DNA of 64,000 nucleotides. Source: Aldrovandia affinis. Lineage: Eukaryota > Chordata > Actinopteri > Notacanthiformes > Halosauridae. Made by a program: the position numbers and the translations under genes. Positions 40,161 through 54,862 of this stretch are shown in pieces. The notes below the pieces were generated by a model that saw nothing but the letters and a program-made list of their open reading frames with translations, was not told the origin of the DNA and did no database searches. Position 1 is the first letter of the stretch, and every line of letters begins with the position of its first letter. The stretch is from the NCBI GenBank assembly GCA_029706075.1, contig JAINUG010000136.1, positions 1,412,001 through 1,476,000 on the forward strand. The letters are read 5' to 3'.

Positions 40161-43100
40161 CTGAGAGAGAGAAAGAGAGAAAGAGAGAGAGAGAGTGAGC
40201 AAGAAACAGAAGGGCAGTCATATTAGTCAGTGAGGAAAATTACATTTGAAGTGTGAAAATGACATACATGCTAAAATATGTACTGTGAAAATAAATATGA
40301 AATCATATAAAATACACATGGAGGCTCTTTTTAAAGAGTGAATATGGAGGTTTGGGTGAAGAGTGAATATGGAGGCTCGTACTTGTTGTCTTGGACCTGT
40401 ATCCTGGTCCAGTACAGGGGCTTCATGGGACAGGCCGGCTCCACCACCCGCTTCCTGGGGGCCCTCTCCACTGCTGGACAGAAAGACATCCCTCCTATGG
40501 GCGGAGGTGGAGGGGGGCCACACCCTGGCATGGGCATGGGCGGAGGGGGTGGTGGCGGGGGGCCACACCCTGGCATCGGTGGGGGGGGAGGCGGGGGAAG
40601 GGGGCCTGCTCCTGGAACCAAAGGGGGAGGTGGGGGCGGAGGTGGCGGTGGAGGTGGGGTGGGCCCATGGAGCCTGGCAAAGGAGGAGGAGGGGGTGGAG
40701 CCAGCGCCGATTGGCTGGACAGAGGGAGAGGCGGCGCCGGAGGAGGCAGAGAAGGGGGTGGAGGAGGAGGAGGGGTGGGACAGGCCCTGAGGCAGGCTCT
40801 GCCTTGCCTGCAAGGCTCAGGCTGATGGAGGTGAGGTTGAGTTTTTTAGGCGTGGTGGGGTTTGGGCTTTGGGTGGCTCTGCTCTCCTCCTCGGGCGCTT
40901 TGATGAAGGTCTCCCTGTCCGTCTGCACGCACACGTTGCGGAAGGACTTGGGAGGGAGGTCATCTTCCGTGGACACGCCCACCTCCCGGCAGTCGCCGCG
41001 CGATTGGCCCACACTGTTGGCCAGCTCTTGCTGCATCTCGACGATGGTTTCCTCCAGCTTGGAAATGGACACCGCATGCTCCCCTCGTATCTGGAAGACC
41101 TGCTGCTCGAATTCTGCCTGCATGGAACACGACAGAGACACCACCCCATAGACTTTAATGTACATCAATATCAACAATATCAACTAATATTATAATATCA
41201 TCTCTAATGTGTCCGTATACACTTACACACATGCAGCACATTATCCGTATATCCGTACACATGTCCGTATACACTTATACACATCCATACACACAAAAAA
41301 CACATGCACACATTATTAAAGTGATTTACTATTAAAGGTACTGCACAAGTGATGATTTACTTACATTTAACTTTTCCACTTCCTCTTTGCATTCTCTCTT
41401 GAGCTGCAGAAGCGCAGCCTGGTGCTCTGGTGGAAACAAACACGGGACACATCTCTGAGATTTAACATACATACAATATATCTCAGGCCCCAGTTAACAA
41501 AAGACAGTATATGCTAAGAACAGACCTAGGGGCAATGTACATGTTTAGTGTAGACAGACCTAGAGGCCCTCCAAGTGCATGTACATGTTTAGTGTAGCCA
41601 GACCTGGGGCCCCTGTAATTGCATGTACATGTTTACGTGTAGACAAACCTAGGGGCCCTAGGGCAGTTAAATTGTAGGGCCTAGTGTAAAGTATAAAGAG
41701 TGTGTACCTGGTGTTTTCTTCACCAACATTTATAAAAGTCAAATTTTCTCAATGTTCACACAAATGGCAAAAGCAATCGTATGGACACAGTGCTTCGGTG
41801 CTTTAATGCTTTAAATGGATCTGAAGGACGTGCCAGCCTTTCCCACAGAACCTCTGAGCCCCTCCCAGCCCACAGAGAGCCCTGCCCCCACTGAGAGAGT
41901 CCCCACAACACAAAACTACATCTGCTCTTAATCACTAAGGAGGACAGGGCTGCTCTGGGTGGTTCTGTTTGCCTCTGCTGGGAGCGAGACAAGGAGTCAG
42001 CAACACCAGTGCAAATATTTGCAGTCGAGCAGAGGGTAAATACAGTGCGGCTGCAGCGGAAGCTCCTTACCTGCCTCGGTGTACCTCAGCCCCACCTTCT
42101 CCTCCTCGTCCTTGGAGCGCGGCGGGGGCCAGACGGCCTGCAGGCGCCCGGGGGTGCGCTCCTCGCTGTCCACAGGCGACGCGGCCTCAGACTGGGGCAG
42201 AGAGCCAGACACACTGTCATCATGAGGACTACCACACTTATAGTGTACATGTATGCACAGTTAGGAACTCGTAGTGCATTTTACATGACATAACATAACT
42301 TAACCTCTATGGGATTTTGTCTTTTATAAATGACAATCACCCAAAATAAAGGTCAACAATAAAATGTTTTAATAATTACTGGAATAAATTCTCTAAGGTC
42401 AAAATGGAACAAAAATTTTTCTTTTTTAAGCACTATTTCATAATGCGTCCGACAGAGGGATAACATAACAAACTACCCTTATGAAATTAACAATAAAATT
42501 TCCAACTTTGATGCAAGTATTTATATAATTATTATAATTTATGGCAACATATTCCAGATATGCTTTAAAACATATCTATTATTGGCACTTTACAAATATG
42601 TGTTTAATGCATTTATTGTATACCATATTACAAATAACACGGAATGTTGCCAATAAATAGATGTCAGTAATTTTTTATTTTAGTTTTTAAATATATGTTA
42701 CTATAAGTATCCTTTAATTTCATGTGTTTTATTACAATATATAACTATATTTCAACATATACAACACTATATGAATGCAAAAGGTGCAACTGGACAGACA
42801 AATGCACTGCAATAACAGCTTCAGGAGAAGCAACAGTACACACACACAACACACACAGACACACACACATAAACATGACGGTTAAGAAACTGCTCTAATA
42901 AAAGAAATGCTGCTGTTACATTAATAATAAATGCTGCCCTGATATATGGTAGTATGAGGCATCATACAATGGTTTGGATTAGTACTGGATTCAGATTGGT
43001 TGAACACTGTTTGAACAATGCACTTTTTAATTGTGTACCTGGCTGCCTAATCATGACATGTGACCTACTGTTAGAGCAGGCAACCCGAGACTTATCAAAG

Positions 43101-46100
43101 TGTGTGACAACTAGTGCAACAGGACAAACACATTTTAGTGTGTGATTTTAACATACCTTACATACAGGTAACTGCCAAAATAGAAGAAAAACATGAGTAA
43201 ATGAGGGATACTGTGGTGTGGCTCTGTTATAGTGTGGGGTGCATTTTCCTGCCATGGTTTAGGTCCACTCAAACCCTTGGAGGGCAAGGTAAACACCAAT
43301 AAATACAAAGTCATTCTGAGTGATCATCCACAGGATATGAGTGGCCATTGGATCATATGCCATGGCTGTCTTACTCATCAGATCTCAACACAATTTAACA
43401 CTTTTCGAAGTTATTGTACCTTTAATGTATTATTTAAACACATATTTGTCACTTATATTAAGAATACTCCTAAAGTGAATAGGGCATCTCAATGAAAATA
43501 TAAATGTTGCAAATTGCAAACAGTTGCAAATTGACTAGCATAGAATCATGGAAATAAAAAATATTGACCAAGAATTAAATATCTTTCAGTATTGCTGGAT
43601 AACAGATCATTCTAACCATACCCATTGCAATGTTTTACAACAGATCAGAGTTGGAAGAAGCACCTACGTTTGAATGAGTCAGGGCCTTATGCTCAGGTGT
43701 GGCGGGTTTGGAGGGTGACCTGTCAAAGATGGCCCGGAGCAGCTCCTGGTCGCTCCTCAGTTTGGTCCTCACCGCGCTCAGGTCCGGGGGCTCGGACCGC
43801 CTCTTGGTGGATTTGGGGGTGAAGAAGGACTTGAAGGCGTCGAACGCTGACTCTGTGCCTGAGGCTTGGTTCCCGTCCTCTGGCAGGACGCCCTCTCTGC
43901 CGCCCACCGCCGGCTCCTCCACCGGCCCCGCGGGGTCCCCCCTGTCCCCCCTGTCCCCCACTCATTTGTGGGATCCCTCTTCTCCAGGCTGAGGAGCTGG
44001 CTCAGCTGCTCCAGTAAGGTGCCCTTGCCCTCCGTGGACGCCTTGGCCTCCGTCGCAGGCCCGGGGGCTCGGGGAACAACCTTTTTTTGGAGGGCTTTTT
44101 CAGCCTGAGCGGTGTGCTGAAGAGGCCGGGCAGCTGGAGCGGTCTTTCCAGAGGGCTGCTGGTGGCCAGGGGGCCACCCTGGGGTGGGGACCTCAAGGGA
44201 GAGCCTGCCATTGGTTTGTTGGGTTGAGAGGGTGTGGCTGTTGGCTGGGTATCAGCAGAGGAGCCTCCCTGGTGACATGACCCTTCCCTGGCCCCTGAGG
44301 GACATTGCTCCCTGCCAGCATCCCCGTCGGAGGGAGTCAACCCCATGGGGTCAGGGGCCTCATTAACACCTGTGTGGGCTCCAGACTCTGTCTCAGAGGG
44401 AGCGTGGGCTCCAGGCGTGTCAGGTAACTCACCCAGGTCCCGGCCGCAGGAAGACTCACCAGCAGCGCTGTCTGACTCTGAGGCTTCCCTCCCTTCCACA
44501 TCTTCATCTACGGTAGCAGACACCTGGTCTCCCACCATTGGGGGACTTTGGTCAGGTGTGCACACCTGGTCTCCTGCCATTGGGGGACTTTGGTCAGGTG
44601 TGCACACCTGGTCTCCCGTCATTGGGGGACTTTGGTCAGGTCCAGGCAAGGCAGCCTGAAGCTCGGCAGGTGGTTTAGTCAGGGCAGGGGTAAGAGAGCG
44701 GTCTAAAGCGGCGCGGGGCGAAGGCTCAGGTGGGCTGGAGGGTCCAGTTGGCACGGCAGAGGGGAGGGAAGTGTGTGAACTGCAGGTGTCTGTGGGCACG
44801 GTGAGGCGGGGCGTGCGCTGGCAGGAAGCTCACAGCCCTCGGCAGCTGCGTTCACCTCTGCGCTGCAGACACCAGAAAGGCCCTCAGAGCCACGGGGAAC
44901 CTGAGGCCCCTCCTTGTCCAACACAGACACAGCTCCACCCGTCTGAGTGGAGGTGCTCTCCGAGGTTTTTCCCAGGTAAATGTGCAGCTTAAGGATGCGT
45001 GTCTCTGCATTCTGATCCACCGTGCCAGCCTGAGTCTCGGTCTCAATCTGACCTACACACTGGTCCGAGCTTGGCCCCACCTTGCCCCCATCCTCTTTAG
45101 GGGCGCTGATGACCTGTTCTGATTGGACCAGGCTCCCCTCCTTGTCCTCTGTCTCATCTTCTGTCTCCGTGTCACTGTAGGTATCCACCAGGCACACCTG
45201 GACCAGCTCGGCATCCACCGCGCCCTCTGTGGAGGCTCCGCTCTCCTCCGTGTCAGAGGTGCCAGGATCCTTGTCATCACCTCGCCCACAACCCCCTGTC
45301 CTGAGGTCACCTTCCTCACTGACGGGATCATTATTCCCCTTACTCTCACCGTTACACGATTCCTTGTTTGGAAAAGTCCGGAAAGCCGTCAGGACTGCCT
45401 TCTCTTTTGCCTGTGTGTGGGGCTCCAGTTTCTCTGTCCCGGCTCGTGTAAAGATGGTGGAGATTTTGTTCAGAAAGGAGCCAGGTGGAAATTTTCCCTC
45501 AATATCCCGTTTGCCATTTACATTCTCCATTTTTGGTATGGTTTCAGAAATCACGCAGAATCGTCAAATCATGTTCAATCTAACTTGATTTATCCTTTCA
45601 CCCGATGTCCCAGAAGGGTATACACATTTATCTGATACATTAATTTCCTTTCTTTGCCATAAGAGTTAATAAAAAAACTGTGCATATATTTAACACATCT
45701 GCACACCCATCTGCACACGTCCACCAGCCCAACCTGAGCTGCTCCAGTTCTCTTTGCTCAACAAAAGCCCTTTTTCAGTCCAATTCCTCTGGCTCTCCGT
45801 ACCGCATGTCCAGTGAGGCTAGAAAAACAGCCTCTAGTGTCTCATAATCCATTTGACAGCATGTACTCAACGGTCTACTCCTAAAAAAAGCTTTTAAACA
45901 CAGACAGCAGGGGAAAGCCCAAAATGTTGTATTTCAGTAGTCAGGAAACACGTGTCGCAGGCGTCCAAAACGTGGCACAGCAGGGGGAACCCGCTGGGGC
46001 TTAAGTTTCCGGCGGGGTTGGAAAAATTTTCCCTGGGAGAGAGAGCCTCAGCCTGCAGAAGCTGCGTGAGCAGGAAGCCTCTCTGTCACTGCTTTGAGTC

Positions 46101-48446
46101 ACACCACGAGGTCAGGAACTCTTCCAGCTCCCCCTCCCTCACCCTACAGACGTGGCGCGGTAAGGGTGTGGTCAGGGTGATGTCAGGGCTGCTCTCGCTC
46201 GCCTCCCCCTCACTCCAGAGCTTTCGCTCTCCTCAGGTGTCAGTATCCTACCAGCTCTGCTCCGGCCAGAAAAGATCTCCAGGTTTTGGAAGGCAATGAA
46301 GGGGAGGCTTTGCTCTTCCAGACAGGCCCCTCCCCACTTCCCCCCCTCCTCCAGAAGCAGCCAGTGTTTGGTTACTCGCGCAGGTACAGAGCTCACCACC
46401 CCACCCCCGCTGCAGAATAAACAGGGCGGGAGGAGCGGGGCCGCTAATCTGCTGGACTGGGAGGTGCCCACTTTCCCACACTCCACATCACAGCGCTAAT
46501 CTGCAGCGATTAACCTGCACCTTCTACGTACAGGAAATCTCATTTACTTCAAGCGGACCAATAGAAAGTTGTTCCCTTTTTGAACATTTTCATAATGACT
46601 GCTCTAAGAATTTAAGATTTTTGTTAATAATTTTTTTCTCCAAATATAAGTGTCCTATATTTGGAGAAAAAAACCCTCCACATTCATTATCCAGTGTGTG
46701 TGAATGACGGTCACAACACTCAACTCAACTATTTAGTTTAAAACAATACAAAATATGATATGTTGGGCTATTATTAGCTGAAGGAGTTAATTTGGGTTTG
46801 TGGCGTTGAATAAACTGTGGTTTGTGCACACAGCGAGTTTAAGGGACATCCTGAGGTGAGCAGTGGCGTTGAGCGGTGTTCAGGACTGTGCTGGCGTGGC
46901 GTGAAGGCAGAATGCCACACTGCAGGGCTTTTGTGCCTCTCTAGATGATTGACAGCTGAGAGATGGTTTCGGGGCGGGGCCAAGAGAGTCTTGTTTCTAA
47001 ACCCTTTCTTAATGAATGAAACATAAACTCAGGTCTATCTCTATAAATATCCTAGGATGAGGAAGGAGGCCACTTTGGCTTTGGAAAACTGCCGTTGGTT
47101 ATAATTCAATACATGGAAAGGGAAGAGTCAACATGTTCATAATCCTCGAACAAAAGAACACCAGACGTGTCTTTAACACTCGTAAACAAATCTCTCTGGG
47201 AAAGCTTACTCTATCACAGCTCCAGGCAATGAATTCTCCTTATAGACCACATTTTACCCTCTAATGGTCACTTACAGGTAGTAGCCAAAAAGGTTGAAAC
47301 ACCTTGAGTAAATGAAGGACACAAAGTATATTGAAAGCAGGTGCTTCCACACAGGTGGTGTTCCTGAGTTAATTAAGCAAACTCAGCATGCTCATGGTCA
47401 TGTACAAAAATTATTGTTATGTAGTTATATAGCTTGCCTATAGTCATGGCTAGCATGGCTAGAAGATGAGACCTCGGTGACTTTGAAAGAGGGGTGATTG
47501 TTTGGAAGGAGCTTCAGTGATGAAGACAGCTCAACTCAACTTGGTGATGTTTAAAGTGTCTAATGTGATATCGGCATGGAACTCTGAGGGAAAGGCATCC
47601 TCAACAAAGCGCAACTGCTAACAAATACTGTAATGTCCTAGATTGTAATGTCTGTGCATTAGTTTGAGGTGCAAGGCTAAACAGGGGAGCAACTCTAAAT
47701 CAAATGACTGCAAATTTTCATCTAGGGTGTAAGCAGGCAGTTTCATCAAGAGCAGATACCATAGTTGTATTGTATTGGTGTTTCCACCTTTTTGGCATAC
47801 AACTGAATTCTTTATTTACTTAGCAAACAGTTTCATACAGAGACAACAACATTGCTTCATGAGGATAATTCATTGCTCAAGGCAACAGCAACAGCACATA
47901 ACCTGAGATCTGAGCTTGTAACCGTTTGGCTACTAGCCAAGGTTCTGTATCACACTACTAACCCATGATGTTACATCATTTAACTACAGAGTTCTCACAA
48001 TGCCAGCCCACACACACACACATATCTGATCCAGTTTCAACCTCTATTTACAACATCTTAAAGTGGACACCAAGTGGGGCTTATTGCTGAGGATTACAAA
48101 GGCCTTTTTAAGTCATTAAGGGGTTAAGCAAGAGTAAGAGGTTTATGTTTTTTCTGTATAGCTGCGTGTGTGCATGTGTCCATACATGTGTACGTGTTTG
48201 TGTTTGTGTTTGTGTGTGTGTGTGCCTGGACACAGCCATTCATTCAGTGAATGCATCTGATGTGAATGAGGAATGGATCAATTTTCACTCATCATTACAT
48301 TACAGTCATTACATTACATCATCTCAGGATGCAGTAGCACAGAGTGAGGTCACATGCAAACCTGCAGTACCATTCACACACACACACACACACCCACACA
48401 CACACACACACACACACAGACCTGCAGTACTGACACAGACCTGAAC

Positions 48447-48499
<53 letters not shown>

Positions 48500-48526
48500 C
48501 TGCAGTACTGACACAGACCTGAGCCG

Positions 48527-48571
<45 letters not shown>

Positions 48572-48760
48572 CTGCAGTACTGACACAGACCTGAGCCATT
48601 CAGACACACACACACACAGACCTGCAGTACTGACACAGACCTGAGCCATTCACACACACACATACACACACACAGACTTGCAGTACTGACACAGACCTGA
48701 ACCATTCACACACACACATACACACACAAACAGACCTGCAGTACTGACACAGACTGGCAC

Positions 48761-48795
<35 letters not shown>

Positions 48796-48921
48796 GCAGT
48801 ACTGACACAGACCGTCACCATTCACACACACAGAAACAGACCTGCAGTACTGACACAGACTGGCACCATTCACACACACACACACACACACACACCTCCA
48901 GTACTGACACAGACCGGCACC

Positions 48922-48960
<39 letters not shown>

Positions 48961-51900
48961 CCACACACACACAGACCTGCAGTACTGACACAGACCTGAA
49001 CCATTCACACACACACATTCACACACAGTACTGATACCTACTTCACTCCAATGCATATCTACAGTTCTGTTTATATCTGTTTATATAATACATGTAAATA
49101 AGTGTAATGTCAAGATAAGATATTCTGCACTCTCAAAGGAATAAAGTAAGGCGTTTGTTATTTGTTAATATAGTACAGTGTATGTTATGTTGTTTTATAC
49201 ATCTCTGCGTCACGACAATGCGGTGACTGACCCAGAGCCCAACTAAAGTCACTGAAGTCAAGTTACAAACCCCAACTCAATTTCAACCTCAGACCTGAAG
49301 ATCCGGTTCCTGAGAGGAAGACATGTAGCATCATCACTAGTCAAATTCAAATGCAAAGGATGCCATAAGCCACGCTGAATGTATTACGCACAGTAGTTCC
49401 TGCTCCCCAAGCAAATCTGCACACTAGAACCACTGAAAATCACCAATAGACAGAGCCCTGTGCCACAAACCAGCAGTTTCCCCACAAAATGGCAGAATAC
49501 AGCAGTGACTGCAGAACTTTTCATCACACCTTTTCTTTAGGCTCATGATCATACCATGTATTAATGCACATTACATTACAGGCATTTAGCAGACGCTCTT
49601 ATCCAGAGCGACTTACAGTATTAATGCAAATCTTGTAAGTTGCTCTGGATAAGAGCGTTTGCTAAATGTTTAAAATGTAAAATGTACTCAGCCCACTGAA
49701 AGTGTCCCTCTCTGGGTGACGATACAACCACAGTGCCACAGCCAGCACCGTTCAGACAGGTACATTAGCTCACCATGGAGACCGAGAGCAGTGCACTTGC
49801 AGTGCACACTAAGCTATCTTGTTAGAAACACAAGGACAGTGCATTTTAACCAGCTAAAATTTTATGGCACTCTTGGGTGGAAAGTTTATATTCCAGCAAT
49901 ATACATTTGGGTAAATGACCCAGTCCTGCCATTACAGGGCTCATGTATGACAATTTGAATAGGAAATGTGTTGACGCGTTGTTATATAAAATATAAAATA
50001 TTGTCCTGTAATAAAACTGAATTGTATTTCGCATTAACTGCATATGAGGTAATTTAGCACGGATACATACATTTCTGCAAGTAATTCATAATGTAACTTG
50101 GATTATAATGATATAAGTAATATACACTCATTTAAACTCATTCAGACAATTGGCACATATTTCACAATTGCTATCCAAACGAGGATTTGTGTTGCAACCA
50201 AAAGAAGCATTTCCATCACCCTCCTCCTGTCCTGGCACCCAATAACTGGCACAACTTCACACAACTAAGCAGAGCTCCTGGGCTGCATTATAGAGACTGA
50301 CTCTAGGACTGGCAACCTAACACTCAAAGAGCCACACTTTGGACCTCATGCCAACCGGGGGAAGCATAATTCCGGGGGGTGCTAGCGTGACCCAGCATGA
50401 ACTACAAATAAAATACACTTCAATTGGATCAACATTCCTAAATGAAAGGGCAATGAAAGAGCCGCAGCATAAGGGTCCACACATGGGCCTGCTCTAGGAG
50501 AACACAATTCCTAGAGGTGACCCAGCATGATGGATCAACATTCACAAAAGAGGCCAATTACTCCACACATGGGCCCCACCCTAGAGGTGAGCCCCACCCT
50601 GAGCCCCACCCTGAGCCCCACCCATCACAGAGGCTTAGAGGCTGTGCCGGAGACGAAGCACGCGCTGGAGACGCAGAGACGATGCGCGGTAGGATCAGAC
50701 GCTGGAGGATTTGCAGCGGCCCACGGGGAGGTCTTAGCATGGTGATTAGCGGCGGAGGGTTAGCGGGTGGAGCTACACTCACGGTCAGGTCCAGGCTGGT
50801 GCTGATGATGTCATATTCCGGTGGCGTGATCCTCAGGAAGTCCAGGTGATCCGGGCGGGAGGCTCGGGACAGGCGCTCATCCTCATCCGGCAGCCAAACG
50901 CCCTCCTGCTTCAGGAAGTCCCCGTCTGCAGATCCACACACAGGACCAGATCACCATCCACACACAGGACCACGGTCACCTACCACACAGCCACACACAG
51001 GACCACGGTCACCTCCCACAGACCCACACACAGGACCACGGTCATCTCCCACAGACCCACACACAGGACCACGGTCTCCTTCCACAGACCCACACACAGG
51101 ACCACGGTCATCTCCCACAGACCCACAGGACCACGGTCACCTTCCACAGACCCACACACAGGACCACGGTCACCTTCCACAGGCCCACACACAGGATCAC
51201 GGTCTCCTTCCCACAGACCCACACACAGGATCACGGTCTCCTTCCACACACACCAGGACCATGGTCTCCTTCCACACACAGGACCACGGTCTCCTTCCAC
51301 AGACCCACACACAGGACCATGGTCTCCTTCCACACACCCACACACAGGACCACGGTCTCCTTCCACACACAGGACCACGGTCTCCTCCCACACACAGGAT
51401 CACGGTCTCCTTCCACACACAGGACCATGGTCTCCTTCCACACACAGGACCACGGTCTCCTTCCACACATCCACATCCCCTACTCATTTCCACCCAATGT
51501 AGTGTTAAGCATGCAGAAACTCATGTAATCACGGCTGAGACATTCTTAGTAGTCATAATAGCCAAGCTGAAAAAGTTTTAACGCTAACCTATTTGAAATG
51601 AGTGAGAACAGTAATTATACTTGCTTTATGTTGGAGTAAAGCATATGGTTCCCAAAGAGCAGTGCAGGAATGTTTGCATTCATGAAACAGGCTACATTGA
51701 GACAAATGTCTCATGTAAAAATAGGACAATATTTTTGGATGGCCGTTGTTTGATTGTAATCAATATCTTGGGAAGACTGTACAGTCATACTGGGAATAAA
51801 CTCACTCTTGTGCTGAGCAGAGATAAATATGTGGATAATGTACAAAGTCATTTCACTTCAAGCTTGGTTGTAAGCAACAAAAACCCCCTTAGTTAATAAC

Positions 51901-53184
51901 TACACTTGTGTGAAGCAAATGCAGTCGATTCAGACTGCAAGACATTTACAACTCACACGGATTTGCATTTACCTGTCAATACACGCTTAGAGCAAGTGTT
52001 GTTCCAACCACTGAACTCAATATTTTCACACCGACATCGATCCAGGACTGTAACCCACATACAGTCAGAACCAATGCACACTTCAGCGAGTTGTTTTTCG
52101 AGCTATACATGTGCTTCAGAGAAGTCTCACTTGGGTCCTGAGCCAGGCGGTGCAGAAATGAGTGACTGTGTTGAATAAAGTCCATTCACCCGAGGAGCAA
52201 AGATGGGGACCCTGACACCAGGAGGCTGGTGTTTACTACTGTATCAAATTACGGCCAACAAACAAGCCAAAAGCAAGTGACAAAACAAATCATCTATTGG
52301 GGAAATGTCTGAATTATTATCCTTAGTCACACAGTCATATCTGACATGAGTAACTAATGCAGATAAATATAAAAATATGTTTTATTGCACTGAAAATAAC
52401 TAAACGTATAACTGGTCATTTGTTTTGTACAAAAATATATCTAACTTAACACATTTTGAAAATTGAACATTATATTTGCATTGGAGTCAAAATATTAAAA
52501 CATTGTTTCTTTCATAGGAGTTTGTAAGCATATGTGTAACAGGATGCACTTATAGATGTGTTACAAATAATCATAAGATTCCACTCATGGCAACAATGTC
52601 ATCTTGGTGGTGGAATGCCAGCAGTGTTATGGGATGTGGTGTGACCATTCACGGACAGACACCCAAATCCAAGGAGAGGTTCCTAAGAAAGGTTGCCACA
52701 TATAATTACACCAAAGGTTAAATGTTATCATTTTTAGTATGGCTAAATAATAACTAATAATAGTTCGCAGGAAACAAGGTCATTGTAGACAGTTCTTACA
52801 AAAATTGTATTATACCAGCCCTGATACTATTAAGTATTAAGTAGTAAGCATTCATCACAAATTACATTTTATATTTTACATTTTAGGCATTTAGCAGACT
52901 CTCCAGAGCGACTTACACAGTTTACAAATTAAATATCAAGTTCTATTCTCTTCCTCTTTAATTGTATTTAATAAAGAATCCTTTGAAAAACTAAAACAAA
53001 TATACAAGCATAATTAATGCATAATACTGTACATCTGAGAAGGCCATGTGTATTGCATGATGAATACATTATTTTCAAATACCAAAATGGGTGTGGAAAA
53101 GAAATAGACTGAACAATAATGCCACCTTCAGGATAGATTGAGGTACTACAGCTGTCTGAGGGCCACACAAGAACAGCAGCATTT

Positions 53185-53247
<63 letters not shown>

Positions 53248-54667
53248 TCAGTTTTAGTTTTTTTTGTTATAGAATACATTTTTCCTATTTTCTAAATTCC
53301 TATATTCAATTTGTTGGCCAATTGTACCCTTTTCTAGTTCAACTACAGCCCCTACCCTCTCGTACTGCGAGTTTGCTGCCGCAACTCTCTCAGTGACGAA
53401 GACTCCGAGCCACCTCCTCCGAGACAGAACTCGCCAAGCTGTCAACCGTAACTCCGACACACAGAGCCATTTGCATGCAGCAAACTCATGCCGGCTTCAT
53501 CATTTAATGTGTACAGAGATGTCTTTTAACATTAACCTTTATGTTATGTGCAATACCAAGGGAATTTTCAATTAATAATAATTTATTAATTTAATACAGT
53601 CTGATGGATGACTGTTCAATAATTTTCAATCATTACAACATCCTCCACAGATCAATAATCCTCTAATGCTTACAAACAGAATCTGCCTCTCCTGATAGAT
53701 CACTGACTCCAGATCAGTGATGCACCCCAGTCACAGAGCAAAGACTCCACCTCGCCTCATAGGTCACTGACTCCAGGTCAGTAGGGATCATGCTGTCAGC
53801 TAGTACCACAGATGAGCCAGAGCTGAAGGCATAGAAAAGGGGGTGGGGCTGCTGAAGGTCATGTGACCTGAGTGAGTGGGAGCAGAGAAGGAGATGAATG
53901 CAGCTACTGCCACCAGCTCATCCTTCAGACACAGAGGAACGCATCAGACCTGTCCTGAGCCTGCAGAGTGAGCCCTGGTCAGGTGATCTCCCAGCCCGTC
54001 TGCACATCCACAAGCCCCGCTGACATGGCTCTTTCTCAACATCGCAGGAACCGGATAAAACCATGGACACGTTGCCAGAGCAACATCAGTGCAACTGGGA
54101 ATTTCCATTTCCATTTCAATTTCAACAATTGAATCCCTTAAATTAGCTCTGTTCATCCCCAGGCGTTCCAAAAGTGTTAGCATACTGTTAACAGCAACTT
54201 CACCACAACACACAAGACTGGTGTAGAGTAATATAAATATGGAGTTTTAAACTAACAGCAGATATCCAATAGTGCAGGTCCACGGTTATCAATTTCTGGC
54301 TAAGATTAGCAAATATCAAACATCGTTTATAGAGGCTTTCTGTCTGAAGTAAACACAGAACACTGTCCTCAATTCAACTAAACTGAACAGACCGTTAGAT
54401 GAGAAAACGTCAGGAGGGATCAACTACACGCACTCTCCCTCTCACACGCAAACACACGCACACACACACACACAGCGCGGCATGTCACATGGTTGTCTCT
54501 CTAATCTCTGGTCTGTGAGTTTTTTCTGAATGGCTGCGGAGCAGTGACCTGTGAAATCTCCCCACAGTAAATCTCATTTGTGTGCAGGCCTGTGCGTTTG
54601 GGAGCAGGGATTTCATTTACTGAAAGACTGCGATAGCTCCACAGCTCGTGTGCTCATTCACTTCCAC

Positions 54668-54726
<59 letters not shown>

Positions 54727-54799
54727 GACGTGTGCCAATTCACTTCCACTAACACACACACACACACATGCACACAGGCGTGTGCTAATTAACTTCCAC

Positions 54800-54862
<63 letters not shown>

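Larger units (their letters stand above)
45531..50782. other. fmn1: fmn1 intron upstream of the short-isoform exon; presumed internal promoter
   Basis: The promoter and 5' UTR of the short isoform must lie just above 45530; I could not identify a TATA box or exon boundary with confidence. The rest holds a Tc1-like relic (47274-47807), a compound CA minisatellite (48370-49030) and an inverted-repeat pair (49567-49685), listed separately. ORFs at 45952-46499 are not recognisable. Confidence 0.4.

Noticed and set aside
40338..41151. Gly-rich and Arg/Trp-rich + strand ORFs opposite the FH1 exon
   Set aside because: They are shadows of the fmn1 poly-proline exon (CCN read in reverse gives GGN).
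48145..49056. Cysteine/valine-rich ORFs suggesting a secreted Cys-rich peptide family
   Set aside because: Pure translation of (CA)n/(TG)n plus a repeated spacer in every frame; no codon structure or splice sites.
50846..51502. 218-codon + strand ORF rich in His/Thr/Arg/Pro
   Set aside because: It is a minisatellite open in several frames on both strands, which shows repeat periodicity rather than coding selection.
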